This document shows positions 17,622 to 25,903 of a DNA stretch of 64,000 bases, one piece after another (position 1 is the first letter of the stretch; the number at the start of each line of letters is the position of its first letter). Under the pieces are notes generated by a model that saw only the letters and a list, made by a program, of their open reading frames with translations, did not search any database and was not told the origin of the DNA. Location of the stretch: positions 156,942 through 220,941 of the forward strand of contig JAUSTR010000004.1 in NCBI GenBank assembly GCA_030812955.1. The letters are read 5' to 3'. A program made the translations under genes and the position numbers. The DNA comes from Bacillus alveayuensis (GTDB lineage Bacteria > Bacillota > Bacilli > Bacillales > Aeribacillaceae).

Positions 17622-18710
17622 TTGATTTCATTTATCGTAGGGCGAAATTTTGGTCATTTAAACCGATGTGTAGCGACGATTTCTAAGTTCCGTGAAATAA
17701 ACGATGAGCCTATTAAAATCTATGCCTTCCCGCATTCATTTGACTGGTTACAAAAAAATTTACCTTATGCAGAGCTTAAACAAATAAAATGGGATACATT
17801 GCAAAAGGATCAAGAGAGGATATTTCATTCTAAGCTGATCGTTCATGATTGGCGAAAAGATGTTACGAAACTGAAGGAGAATCGAAATCAAGATTGTATT
17901 ATAACCGGAATTTATCATAGTGATTTAATCGTTTCAAATCAGGACAGTCCATATATAAAAAATTTCAAAGCCATTACGAGAGAAGTAGCGAATCAGTCGA
18001 CTGATATTTTTTTTCATATGAATCTCAAAGAGCCGAATGAAATCCCTGATTTATCAACTTATTATGTACCAATTCCACTTATATGTCGTGATATCACACT
18101 TGAACCAAAAGAAGTCAAGAAAATTCTTGATATTCCAGAGGAAGAGCCGTTTATTTTAGTTCATATGGGAGGAGGCGTTGGGCCGAAGAGGTATAAGTAT
18201 ATCGAAGAGTGGTTTACGAAAATCAATCATATGAAAACGTCTTATCGACTTGTTATTGCCAATCAATTCGAGAACGTTCCATTTCCATTTCATTCAAATA
18301 TTATTCAAGCTCCATTGTTTTATAATGGAATTAATCTTGTGAATGCAGCAGATCTCGTTATTAGTAAACCTGGAATGGGAATATTAATGGACTGTATTTC
18401 AACTCGCACCCCTCTACTAGCTCTGCCGGCGGATACAGATGAGCGTGAAGTCAAAAATGTCATGTTAAAAGAACTGATTGGAAGTGATATTTGTTTAGCT
18501 TACGAAAATTTTTCATCAATCGATTTGACAAATCGCATCGAAGAAATTATGAAATATTCACAAAATATGATACAATCTTTTCAAAATGTCCCAACGAATG
18601 GTGCTGAAATTGCAGCAAATGCTTTTTCTTTACTTAGCGGAAAATATTGTCAAGATCTTCCGGAATTGTATAGGGAAATATTAGAGCTGACACCATTTAA
18701 AGTATACTAA
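17622..18710 (+). CDS. MurG-like GT-B glycosyltransferase, paralogue 1
   Basis: A 362-aa protein beginning ISFIVGRNFGHLNRCVATI, whose Gly/His loop resembles the acceptor loop of GT28/MurG enzymes. The donor domain has LVHMGGGVGPKRYKY and the block NAADLVISKPGMGILMDCI, the counterpart of the MurG 'D-v-v-I-s-R-a-G-a-g-T' segment. TTG start with GGGGAAGAGAGCGA upstream. It is a clear paralogue of the protein at 19974 (same motifs through the end, ELTPFKV). It presumably uses a UDP-sugar; the acceptor is unknown. Confidence 0.75.
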   Translation: MISFIVGRNFGHLNRCVATISKFREINDEPIKIYAFPHSFDWLQKNLPYAELKQIKWDTLQKDQERIFHSKLIVHDWRKDVTKLKENRNQDCIITGIYHSDLIVSNQDSPYIKNFKAITREVANQSTDIFFHMNLKEPNEIPDLSTYYVPIPLICRDITLEPKEVKKILDIPEEEPFILVHMGGGVGPKRYKYIEEWFTKINHMKTSYRLVIANQFENVPFPFHSNIIQAPLFYNGINLVNAADLVISKPGMGILMDCISTRTPLLALPADTDEREVKNVMLKELIGSDICLAYENFSSIDLTNRIEEIMKYSQNMIQSFQNVPTNGAEIAANAFSLLSGKYCQDLPELYREILELTPFKVY

Positions 18711-18763
18711 TGGATCGTGGCTTATCATTGTCAAAAACATAACATGAAAATGGTGTCAGACGA

Positions 18764-19849
18764 TTACTTATTCTTACATTCATTGATTATATTCGTATAT
18801 AAGAACTCAAGTTGTTGAACCTGTTTTTGTAAGTGAAAGTCTTTTGTTACAATTTCCCGTCCTTTTTTTCCCATTTCATACCACTTGTTTTCATTTTGAA
18901 TCATTTTTATCATCCATTTGGCTAAATCTTGGCTATCGTTTTCTTCAGCCAAAAAGCCTGACTGTCCGTGCGACACGAGTTCAGGGATTCCGGCATGCCT
19001 TGTCGAAACAACCGGTAGACCACATGCCATTGCTTCTTTTAATACATTCGGTATTCCTTCTTGATTTCCGTTGTAATCAGTATGGCTAGCCAATACAAAA
19101 AAGCTGGCATTTCTCATTTCTTGAGCCACTTCACCATGTGAAATCGCCCCAAGCAGTTTGACTTTTTCAGTTAGATTGAGCTTTTTAATTTGATTTTCTA
19201 ATTTTTCTCGAAGTGGACCATCACCAGCAATTCGAAGTTTGACATGCGGAACGTTTTCTGACACGAAAGAAAATGCTTCAATTAAAAGATCCATCCCTTT
19301 TTTATGAACGAGTCGACCAACGGAAAGAATGATTATCTCCCCATCATGGGGCTTCTTTTTTGGCTCAAATGGAAAATGATGAATGTCAATTCCACTATAA
19401 TGAACAACGATCTTCTCTTCAGGACATCCGTATTCCATGAGAATGTTTTTCATATATCTTGATGCTACGGTAAACAGTTCCCCTTCTTCAAATAAGTCTT
19501 GAATTCGATCACGATAATATTTTTCATAGACTCTTTGATTAGAAGGGAGGTCAAACCCATGGAAAGAAGTGATCATTGGTAAATTTGCTTTTTGTTTCAC
19601 TTTTAGCACATTGATTCCTGCAATTCCAAAGCGAGCGTGAATAAGGTCAACTTGATGGTTTTGAACATGGGATAACAAATCTTTTTTTCTTTCATATTGT
19701 ATGATTGGTTCAAAAGGGAATTTATCTAAATTCACAAGCTTTTTCGTAAAAACGACAGGGGAAAATTTTGTTAAATTCACTAATTCATTGTAAATGAACG
19801 TCTCACTAATCGGTAGGTATTCCGTTCGAACAACCGCAACTTTTCCCAT
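18764..19849 (-). CDS. GT4 family glycosyltransferase
   Basis: 361 aa. The N-terminus GKVAVVRTEYLPISETFIYNE is the pattern of WcaL/ExoL-like GT4 enzymes; IILSVGRLVHKKGMDLLIEAF opens the donor domain and the E-x7-E motif is in EGIPNVLKEAMACGLPVV. I set the start at 19849, where AGGAGGTAGAAAA precedes ATG; the frame stays open upstream (to 19936) but without an RBS. It lies between and opposite to two paralogous MurG-like genes, which suggests the three act on one glycan. Confidence 0.85.
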   Translation of the reverse strand: MGKVAVVRTEYLPISETFIYNELVNLTKFSPVVFTKKLVNLDKFPFEPIIQYERKKDLLSHVQNHQVDLIHARFGIAGINVLKVKQKANLPMITSFHGFDLPSNQRVYEKYYRDRIQDLFEEGELFTVASRYMKNILMEYGCPEEKIVVHYSGIDIHHFPFEPKKKPHDGEIIILSVGRLVHKKGMDLLIEAFSFVSENVPHVKLRIAGDGPLREKLENQIKKLNLTEKVKLLGAISHGEVAQEMRNASFFVLASHTDYNGNQEGIPNVLKEAMACGLPVVSTRHAGIPELVSHGQSGFLAEENDSQDLAKWMIKMIQNENKWYEMGKKGREIVTKDFHLQKQVQQLEFLYTNIINECKNK

Positions 19850-19973
19850 TTTTCTACCTCCTAGAGACCATAATCTTATACTTATGTATTCCACTGATAA
19901 CTGTTTTGTGACTTTCGTATATTTGGATGCATACATTAGTGAAGGGAATACGACTGGGCAAGGAGAGGGAAAA

Positions 19974-21068
19974 ATGATTTCTTATATTGTTGGGCGAAAC
20001 TTCGGTCATCTTAATCGGGCAGTTGCAATCATTGAAAAGTTTCATGAAGCGAATCAGGAAGAGATCGTTCGCATTTATACATTTCCTCATTCGTTTTCAT
20101 GGATAAAAGAAAATATACCATTTGTTGAGCTAGATTGTTTTAAGAAGTATAAAAAATATTCACAGCTACAAAATGAAATTCGTCACTCGAGCCTTATTAT
20201 GCATGATTGGCGAATGGAAGTTAGAAAGCTAAGGTCTGATCGAAAAGAATTTGATGCTATTATGGGAGGCATTTATCATAGCGATCTTAAAATTTATGAT
20301 GATGATATGATAGAAGCTCGAAATTTTAAAGAATTTATTAGGAACACAGCAAACGAAACAACCGATATTTTTTTTCATATAAACCTTGTTCAGCCAAATG
20401 AAGTTCCTGACCTTTCCACTTTTTATGTTCCGATTCCGCTTATTGCCCGCGATGTGACGATGAGTGTAAATGAGGTTAAGGAATCTCTCGGCCTGCAGCC
20501 TGATGAGCTGTTTCTATTAATTCAAATGGGAGGAGGAGTAGGTCCGAGTAAATATAAATATACAGAAGAGTGGTATGATAAGATTAATCAACTTAGACTT
20601 CCCATTCGCATTGTCGTAGCCAATCAATTTGCAGGACTTCCATTTCCATTTCATGCAAATATTATTCAAGCCCCTCTTTTTTATAATGGAATTAATCTCA
20701 TTAATGCAGCGGATGTGGTGATCTCAAAGCCAGGTATGGGGATTTTAACGGATGCGATTGCTACCAAAACCCCTCTATTACTTCTTCCTCCAGATGATGC
20801 AGAACGACAAGCAAAGCACGATATGCTCCAAAAAATAGTCGGAAGCGATATTGGAACAATTGAAGCAAACTTTTCGAAAGATGATTTATCGAGGCGGATA
20901 AATGAAATATTGGATCAAAAAAATAAAATTACGGAAGCTTTTCAAACAATCCCAGATAATGGAGCGGAAATCATGTCAAAAGCGATAAATTTATTGTGCG
21001 GAAAACCATTAAACGATCTGCCATTCTTGTATGAAGAAGTATTAAAATTAACGCCTTTTTCCGTTTGA
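19974..21068 (+). CDS. MurG-like GT-B glycosyltransferase, paralogue 2
   Basis: 364 aa from the ATG at 19974, which has AAGGAGAGGGAAA as RBS; the longer open frame from 19794 overlaps the divergent GT4 gene and has no RBS. MISYIVGRNFGHLNRAVAII, LLIQMGGGVGPSKYKYTEEW and NAADVVISKPGMGILTDAI mirror the protein at 17622 almost block for block. The pair probably arose by duplication and then took the GT4 gene between them, or the GT4 inserted later. Confidence 0.75.
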   Translation: MISYIVGRNFGHLNRAVAIIEKFHEANQEEIVRIYTFPHSFSWIKENIPFVELDCFKKYKKYSQLQNEIRHSSLIMHDWRMEVRKLRSDRKEFDAIMGGIYHSDLKIYDDDMIEARNFKEFIRNTANETTDIFFHINLVQPNEVPDLSTFYVPIPLIARDVTMSVNEVKESLGLQPDELFLLIQMGGGVGPSKYKYTEEWYDKINQLRLPIRIVVANQFAGLPFPFHANIIQAPLFYNGINLINAADVVISKPGMGILTDAIATKTPLLLLPPDDAERQAKHDMLQKIVGSDIGTIEANFSKDDLSRRINEILDQKNKITEAFQTIPDNGAEIMSKAINLLCGKPLNDLPFLYEEVLKLTPFSV

Positions 21069-21121
21069 AAATAGTAGTGTCAGCATCCTTTAAAAGAAAA
21101 TTCGAGGGTGCTCGTTCCAAT

Positions 21122-21168
21122 TCAATGATGAAAACCCTCATCACAATGGATGAGGGTTATCGTCATTT
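21122..21168 (-). terminator. Hairpin at the end of the GT2 gene
   Basis: AACCCTCAT and ATGAGGGTT form a stem around the minus-strand stop; on the minus strand TTTTC follows. It may also end transcripts of the plus-strand gene finishing at 21068. Confidence 0.5.
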
Positions 21169-21968
21169 TGCTTCATTTTTGGAATTAATTCGGTTCGTAG
21201 CCATCCTTTTTCATTTAAATAAAATTTTGGGGTATATTCATCTCCCCATTTTTTTAAATAATGCTGAATGAACTCTTTTTTTAGTTCGACATATTTATGT
21301 TGATTTTTATAGGAAGACTGTCTTTCATCCGTTATACGATTTAGATTATATAGGTATTCATTAACCCAAAGGAAATCATATTGCTCAATTAATTTAAATT
21401 GAATTCTTCTATCTTCCATGTACCGTCCATCATATTGATCATGGATCTCCCAGCCTCCAACCTTCCGTAAACAATCCGTCCGATAAAATCTTGGGTATAC
21501 GGTTGAGTGGCATAAAAATTCATATTTTTGTTCTTTCGAAAAAGATCGCTGTTTTACTAATTTAAAATGGTCCTTTGACTTCCACTTTTTGTGATTACTG
21601 TAGGCAAGGGCGACATTTTCATCGGCATTTTCCATGGCTAAAAGTAGCGTTTCTAATGCGTTATTTTCTAACCAATCGTCACTATCAAGCTGTACCATAT
21701 ATTTCGTATCAACTATTTTTAAGGCGATATTTAAAACACGACAAATTCCTAAATTTTTAGCTAGACGGTAATAGTCAATACGATTGTCTTTTTTTAAGAA
21801 TGGTTCTACTGTTTTCATCGTATCATCTGTAGAACCATCATCGATGATCAGCACTTTCCAATTTTTTAAAGTTTGATTCAACACACTGTTGATTGCTTTT
21901 TTAATTAAATGGGCACGATTATAGGTCATGATGACAACGGTAACTAATGGATCTGATGCACTTGACAA
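21141..21968 (-). CDS. GT2 family glycosyltransferase
   Basis: GT-A fold, 275 aa: VTVVIMTYNRAHLIKKAINS, VLIIDDGSTDDT, and the metal-binding DSD in VQLDSDDWLENNALE, then EDRRIQFKLIEQYDF. I set the start at the TTG at 21968, which has AGAGGTGAATA upstream; the frame continues to 22031 without a better RBS. The C-terminal 60 residues (KYVELKKEFIQHYLKKWG) are helical. It completes a cluster of four glycosyltransferase genes at 17.6-22 kb. Confidence 0.88.
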   Translation of the reverse strand: MSSASDPLVTVVIMTYNRAHLIKKAINSVLNQTLKNWKVLIIDDGSTDDTMKTVEPFLKKDNRIDYYRLAKNLGICRVLNIALKIVDTKYMVQLDSDDWLENNALETLLLAMENADENVALAYSNHKKWKSKDHFKLVKQRSFSKEQKYEFLCHSTVYPRFYRTDCLRKVGGWEIHDQYDGRYMEDRRIQFKLIEQYDFLWVNEYLYNLNRITDERQSSYKNQHKYVELKKEFIQHYLKKWGDEYTPKFYLNEKGWLRTELIPKMKQNDDNPHPL

Positions 21969-22186
21969 TATATTCACCTCTAATTCTCCGATATGAGAGG
22001 GAGGATTTTCCTCACAAGAAACAATAAGCAACTACTTTGTTAGTTTATTCTTTAAATGAAGTTTAGTTCCTGTCACCGCACAATCTTTTCTCAAATGATC
22101 CGAGAGAGGCTACTTATGAAACACAATCAGATTATGGTTATCGAAACTACAAATGTTATAAACTTTAGAAGAATCATTTTTTAAAC

Positions 22187-22268
22187 AGGCTGTTTTTCGT
22201 CAACTTTGCTTGCCTGACAGTCGAAAAGCTATAAATATAGTAGAGCAAATTCTTTTAGAAAAGAGCCT
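22187..22268 (+). repeat. Repeat family A, short copy 5
   Basis: AGGCTGTTTTTCGTCAACTTTG to TTCTTTTAGAAAAGAGCCT with the inner palindromes deleted; it abuts the stop of the minus-strand gene at 22269. Confidence 0.85.
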
Positions 22269-23081
22269 TTAAAAATTTATGACGACATTATTTAACGCAT
22301 GCGTTCCATTAGGGATTTCTTTACCATAAACGAAGCCATCGATGATCACACTATTTTGATTGTCCGGTTTTTTCAATTTGACTTCAAACCCAGAAAATGC
22401 AATCGTTTCATTTATAGGGAGCTCCTTAACCCCAATTGGTTTTAGCCAATATTCTCCTGTTTCTCTCACTTTTTCCATCCAGTTTTCATGTAAAAATTCC
22501 CATTGTAAAATAGGTGAATCCATATTGAAATCTCTTTTATTTTTCCTATTCATGACGATTTTCCCGCTTAGATTTCCCGCTTCTTTCGGAGAGATGCGAA
22601 GACAAAGGATGATATCATTTAACGGTTGGTTTCCTGAATTTTGGATGATAAAATCCCCAATGATGCTAATGGCATCCTCATCCTTAGAAGGTAAGATAAT
22701 AGAATAAGAAAAATGGGATTGAAGGGAATAAACTGGTTCAATCTTTTTTTCTTCTGTTTTTGGCTCTTCCTTTCGTTGTAGCTTCATTATCATTAACTCT
22801 TCTTTTTGCTTTTTTTCTTCTTCCAACTCCACTTCCATTTGTAAAAGCTTTTCTTCTAGCTGGGCAATTTTTTTCTCATAGTTTTCGATATTATATTTTT
22901 GTATATCAACGAGCTTTTTTTGCAAATATTGATTACGAGCACGTTCTTTTTTGATTTGTTGTTTGAGCTCTTCCATTTTCTTTTCATAATTAGCAGCTTC
23001 TGAACGGTAGTGTAATATTTTTTGTTCGAGCTGTAAAAATCGATCTTTATTGGCTTTTTGTTTAGAAGGATCATGCTCCAT
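22269..23081 (-). CDS. Coiled-coil protein with C-terminal domain shared with the 51876 protein
   Basis: 270 aa. Residues ~10-110 form a highly charged coiled coil. Residues ~125-255 form a globular domain: IIGDFIIQNSGNQPLNDIIL, WEFLHENWMEKVRETGEYW and VIIDGFVYGKE. The same order of motifs recurs at the C-terminus of the protein at 51876 (GDLHIKNTGDAPLFNPVICL, WKYLDEDWFEKAQEQGEIW, AVIDGFVYFKNE). RBS AAAGGAGGAAAGCTT. I do not recognise the family; the beta-rich pattern and the neighbours suggest a spore-surface structural protein. Confidence 0.75.
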   Translation of the reverse strand: MEHDPSKQKANKDRFLQLEQKILHYRSEAANYEKKMEELKQQIKKERARNQYLQKKLVDIQKYNIENYEKKIAQLEEKLLQMEVELEEEKKQKEELMIMKLQRKEEPKTEEKKIEPVYSLQSHFSYSIILPSKDEDAISIIGDFIIQNSGNQPLNDIILCLRISPKEAGNLSGKIVMNRKNKRDFNMDSPILQWEFLHENWMEKVRETGEYWLKPIGVKELPINETIAFSGFEVKLKKPDNQNSVIIDGFVYGKEIPNGTHALNNVVINF

Positions 23082-23207
23082 AAGCTTTCCTCCTTTAGCG
23101 TTTCGTCGTATTGATTTTCATCGCTTTGTTTTACATGTTGTTAGAGAATATTTCTTTTACTTCATATGTATGTCATAAAAAAGGATTTCATTTCATAAGA
23201 AAAATAA

Positions 23208-23240
23208 AGGCTGCTGGGAACAGACAGCCTTGAAAAGGTA
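23208..23240 (-). terminator. Terminator of the Cys-rich protein gene
   Basis: AAGGCTG and CAGCCTT pair around a 12-base loop; on the minus strand TTATTTTTC follows, just after the stop at 23243. Confidence 0.75.
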
Positions 23241-23242
23241 TT

Positions 23243-23917
23243 TTATCGAGCTGGGAAAACTTCTGGACATTGTGGAGGGAATTTTTGATCAGGACAAATA
23301 TCAACGCCGCGGATGTCTTCTTCACGTGGTTTACAAATTCTTGCTTCCACTTCTAATTTTACGTCAGCTTCGACTTGTACGTCTAAGCAAAGGGTGATGG
23401 AAATATCCAATTGTTTAAAATCATTTGTACAAATGAGGGAAGCGTCACATTCACTAAATGTTACTTCACATTCAACGTCTGTTCCATCTGGCGCACAAAG
23501 AATAAAGGTTTGAGCTGTTACGAATGTTATAGGTTTTTTCGATCTGCAAATAACTTTATCATTTTCATCTAAAATCGCTACATTGGCTTGACCTTTTACT
23601 AATACCTTTACTTTTTGAAGTTTTACTTCGTCCCCATTTGGCAGTGTTACAGTTACATTTAAACGTCCATCTGGCTGGATGATTTCCTGGCAAATGATGG
23701 ACTCTTCATCGATTTTACAAACGACCGTAAAATCCTCCGGGTCGTTTTGTTCGTCTAAAAATTTACAAATATCATCGATCGTTGACCCATCACACTTAAA
23801 AAAGTCTTTTAGATGATCATCAGATTTACTGATAACTGGTAGGTCTACTTGCCGAGTTACCCAGTCAAACACTTTGCGCGTCTTAATACAAACTTTTTCT
23901 TTATCACGATGACTCAC
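23243..23917 (-). CDS. Cys-containing candidate spore-surface protein with CPEVFP tail
   Basis: 224 aa, GTG start with AGGAGGAAAAGAC. Key pieces: KVCIKTRKVFDWVTRQV at 8-24, about 14 cysteines spread through the chain, DVQVEADVKLEVEARICKPR at 179-198, and the C-terminus FPPQCPEVFPAR. The protein at 50354 shares VYDWV, QVEAEVKLEV and FPPQCPDIFPR in the same order, so the two are homologues. Beta-rich, no signal peptide. Similar proteins in Bacillaceae are unannotated as far as I recall; a spore coat or exosporium role is inferred from company. Confidence 0.75.
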   Translation of the reverse strand: MSHRDKEKVCIKTRKVFDWVTRQVDLPVISKSDDHLKDFFKCDGSTIDDICKFLDEQNDPEDFTVVCKIDEESIICQEIIQPDGRLNVTVTLPNGDEVKLQKVKVLVKGQANVAILDENDKVICRSKKPITFVTAQTFILCAPDGTDVECEVTFSECDASLICTNDFKQLDISITLCLDVQVEADVKLEVEARICKPREEDIRGVDICPDQKFPPQCPEVFPAR

Positions 23918-24080
23918 GTCTTTTCCTCCTAACTTAAGAATTTCCCATATAGGTATCGGGTCTACTGTATTTTATGAATAAACGTATTTTATGTGCCCGT
24001 GATATTAGCGGATTTTTTGTGCGAATGACATAATGGACTAGCCTTGTGAATTTTTATTAATATGGATGTTAGTTTTCTAA

Positions 24081-24201
24081 AGGCTGTTTTGTAAACTTTG
24101 TTGCTTTTCAACGCACGCTATAAGCGTGGCATAGCAAGCGTGTCGCTTGCCTGGACAGTCGAAAAGCTATGGCAAAGCAACAATCTTTTAGAAAAAAGCC
24201 T
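24081..24201 (+). repeat. Repeat family A, medium copy 6
   Basis: AGGCTGTTTTGTAAACTTTG to ATCTTTTAGAAAAAAGCCT. It keeps the CACGCTATAAGCGTG and GCAAGCGTGTCGCTTGC palindromes but lacks the GTCGGACAAA arm. It ends about 12 bases before the RBS of the gene at 24231. Confidence 0.88.
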
Positions 24202-24230
24202 TAAAAAAAGAAAAGAGGGAGTGGATTTCA

Positions 24231-24584
24231 TTGAATAAAAAAGAATCTGAAACCATTAAAATATTGAAGGGAAGAATCAAGCACTTGCAGGCTGAACTCG
24301 CACGTGCACAAGCAAAGCTGATGGATTATGAAGAAAATCGGACAAATATGAATGTGAAACGAGTTGAACAATTAGAAAGTGAAAATATTGTTTTAAAGGA
24401 ACTGCTTTCAAAATACGAAAAAATCAATCTTGACCATTATGATCAATTAGTAAAGGAGAATAAGGAGTTAAAGGAAAGATTAAAAAAGCTGGAAGAAAAA
24501 GAGATGATCATGGAAAACAGCGACTCAACTGATTCTTGGTTTATAAACAATTTAAAATCGCAAATGAGGAATCCGAAAAAATAA
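24231..24584 (+). CDS. Short coiled-coil protein
   Basis: 117 aa, nearly all heptad-like helix: ESETIKILKGRIKHLQAELA, then VEQLESENIVLKELLSKYE and LVKENKELKERLKKLEEK. TTG start with AGAGGGAGTGG at good spacing. No domain recognised. Four other coiled-coil proteins are encoded in this window (22269, 24835, 48824, 53216), all beside candidate spore-surface genes. Confidence 0.7.
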   Translation: MNKKESETIKILKGRIKHLQAELARAQAKLMDYEENRTNMNVKRVEQLESENIVLKELLSKYEKINLDHYDQLVKENKELKERLKKLEEKEMIMENSDSTDSWFINNLKSQMRNPKK

Positions 24585-24660
24585 CGAAAAGATAGTTGTT
24601 TTGCTGACATCAAAAAGATTTTCCTTTTCATATGCTAAAAGCAAGAAGGGGAGATGAAAA

Positions 24661-24789
24661 ATGAGAAGGATTTCTCAAAAAAATCATTCATCAGTAGTGT
24701 ATAGCTCTTCCCGAAAGCAGCAGAAACCTTCTTTAAAAAAGAAAAAAGGTGGATGCGGTTGTGGGACAAAATATGTAAAACGAACTTAA
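24661..24789 (+). CDS. Small basic protein with GCGCG motif
   Basis: 42 aa, MRRISQKNHSSVVYSSSRKQ followed by a Lys-rich stretch and GGCGCGTKYVKRT. RBS GAAGGGGAGATGAAAA just before the ATG, and a terminator directly after the stop, argue that it is a real gene. The basic Ser-rich body with a Cys-Gly tail recalls tiny spore-coat proteins; no family assigned. Confidence 0.6.
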   Translation: MRRISQKNHSSVVYSSSRKQQKPSLKKKKGGCGCGTKYVKRT

Positions 24790-24815
24790 TCCCCTCCATT
24801 GGGGATTTTTGTTTG
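24787..24815 (+). terminator. Terminator after the small basic protein gene
   Basis: AATCCCC pairs with GGGGATT around TCCATT, followed by TTTGTTT. Confidence 0.85.
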
Positions 24816-24834
24816 GAATTCAGGTGGTGATCAA

Positions 24835-25068
24835 ATGGATAAATTTGAAAAAGAATTATCAAAATGGTTCCAAGAGGTTTATAGGGAGCACGACCAAGTG
24901 CAAAAAAAGTGTGATCAATGGATGCTTGAAAAAAATCAGGAATTAACCCAATTAGAGAAGAAAGCAAATACGTTCGAAAAAGAAATGGAAAAAAGTGCGA
25001 GTAATTTGGAAAAATGGCTTCAAAAACAACGGGGCAAATGGAAGGAATGGTTTTCTTATGTTGATTAA
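24835..25068 (+). CDS. Small coiled-coil protein
   Basis: 77 aa, [20 protein letters not shown], charged helix throughout with W-containing heptads ([20 protein letters not shown] at the end). ATG at 24835 with CAGGTGGTGATCA. It lies between a tiny Cys protein gene and yjcZ. Unknown family; probable sporulation-related small protein by context. Confidence 0.6.
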   Translation: MDKFEKELSKWFQEVYREHDQVQKKCDQWMLEKNQELTQLEKKANTFEKEMEKSASNLEKWLQKQRGKWKEWFSYVD

Positions 25069-25132
25069 AGGTGTTTCATAAAAAATCCACGAATGCCTTA
25101 TACATGTATCTATTCCATTTTATGCTTGAAAA

Positions 25133-25141
25133 CATACATTA
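25133..25141 (+). promoter_or_regulatory. Possible sigma-K type -10 element for yjcZ
   Basis: CATACATTA fits the sigma-K -10 pattern CATANNNTA and lies about 30 bases before the yjcZ start. I see no convincing AC -35 at the right distance. Confidence 0.35.
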
Positions 25142-25172
25142 TAGTAAAGAAACAAGGAGGAGGTGCAAAGAA

Positions 25173-25292
25173 ATGAGCTATGGCTGCTATGGATATGGGT
25201 ATGGGTATGGAGGAGGATATGGCAACAGCTTCGTATTAATCGTCGTTCTATTCATTTTATTAATCATCGTAGGTGTTTCTTTCGTTCACTAA
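25173..25292 (+). CDS. yjcZ: YjcZ-family tiny membrane protein
   Basis: 39 aa: a Tyr/Gly-rich head ([17 protein letters not shown]) and one membrane helix ([19 protein letters not shown]). This is the YjcZ family of tiny sporulation membrane proteins, often in several copies per genome. RBS AAGGAGGAGGTGCAAAG. It sits between yjcA and spoVIF as expected from the Bacillus order, apart from the inserted glycosyltransferase block. Confidence 0.88.
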   Translation: MSYGCYGYGYGYGGGYGNSFVLIVVLFILLIIVGVSFVH

Positions 25293-25294
25293 TC

Positions 25295-25335
25295 AAGCCT
25301 TACGGGAAACCTCTCCCGTAAGTATTCATTTTTTA
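25295..25335 (+). terminator. Terminator after yjcZ
   Basis: CTTACGGGA pairs with TCCCGTAAG (loop AACCTC), followed by TATTCATTTTTT. Confidence 0.8.
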
Positions 25336-25386
25336 CAACAAAATTTTATTAAATGGTAAATAAAGGTGAGTGCTGACAACAGGATG

Positions 25387-25426
25387 GAGAGTCCACCCTA
25401 CATGAAGGGGGACTCTGTTTTTCCTT
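25387..25426 (+). terminator. Terminator-like hairpin before repeat A copy 7
   Basis: AGAGTCCACCCT and AGGGGGACTCT form a stem followed by GTTTTTCCTTT; there is no gene directly upstream other than yjcZ, so its purpose is unclear. Confidence 0.5.
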
Positions 25427-25429
25427 TCG

Positions 25430-25526
25430 TAAACATTGTTGCTTTTCAACTCACGCTACAAGTGTGGCATAGCAAGAATACCGCTTGCCGTAGTATAGTA
25501 AGCAACAATTTTTTAGAAAAGAGCCT
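25430..25526 (+). repeat. Repeat family A, medium copy 7
   Basis: CTTTCGTAAACATTGTTGCTTTTCAACTCACGCTACAAGTGTG... to AATTTTTTAGAAAAGAGCCT (segments only). The left end is fused to the hairpin at 25387-25426. Confidence 0.8.
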
Positions 25527-25604
25527 TCCGAATATCTGTTGCTTATTTGTCACTCTTTTTATCCAAAACTCATAATATAAAACAACATGTGAGGTGGAAA
25601 AAGT

Positions 25605-25865
25605 ATGAATAATAAATTTTTCAAAAACATAGAAAATAAAACCGGTGTTAACATGAAAGAAGTATTTGAATTAGCAAACTCTTTACAAAATGCGAACTTT
25701 AAAGATGAAGAAACAGTTCGCGGCGTTATTAAGCGTGTAGCCCAATTGGCAAATCGAAAAGTTCCAAAGGAGTTAGAAGATAAAATTGTTCAATCCATTG
25801 TCAATGGGAAAGAACAGCTTGATTTTAACACGATTGCAAACATGATGAATAAAAAGAATAAATAA
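25605..25865 (+). CDS. spoVIF: Stage VI sporulation protein F
   Basis: 86 aa, MNNKFFKNIENKTGVNMKEV, with ANSLQNANFKDEETVRGVIK and KVPKELEDKIVQSIVNGKE. This matches SpoVIF (YjcC), a mother-cell protein needed for coat assembly and GerE-dependent late gene expression. RBS GTGAGGTGG. It is convergent with yjcD, as in B. subtilis, and shares a bidirectional terminator with it. Confidence 0.93.
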   Translation: MNNKFFKNIENKTGVNMKEVFELANSLQNANFKDEETVRGVIKRVAQLANRKVPKELEDKIVQSIVNGKEQLDFNTIANMMNKKNK

Positions 25866-25869
25866 TAAA

Positions 25870-25903
25870 AGGACCAGGTTTAAAGAAGCCTGGTCTATTT
25901 GTG
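25870..25903. terminator. Bidirectional terminator between spoVIF and yjcD
   Basis: GACCAGG(TTT) and (AAG)CCTGGTC form the stem; TATTTG follows on plus and TTTTATTATTTA on minus. Confidence 0.8.
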
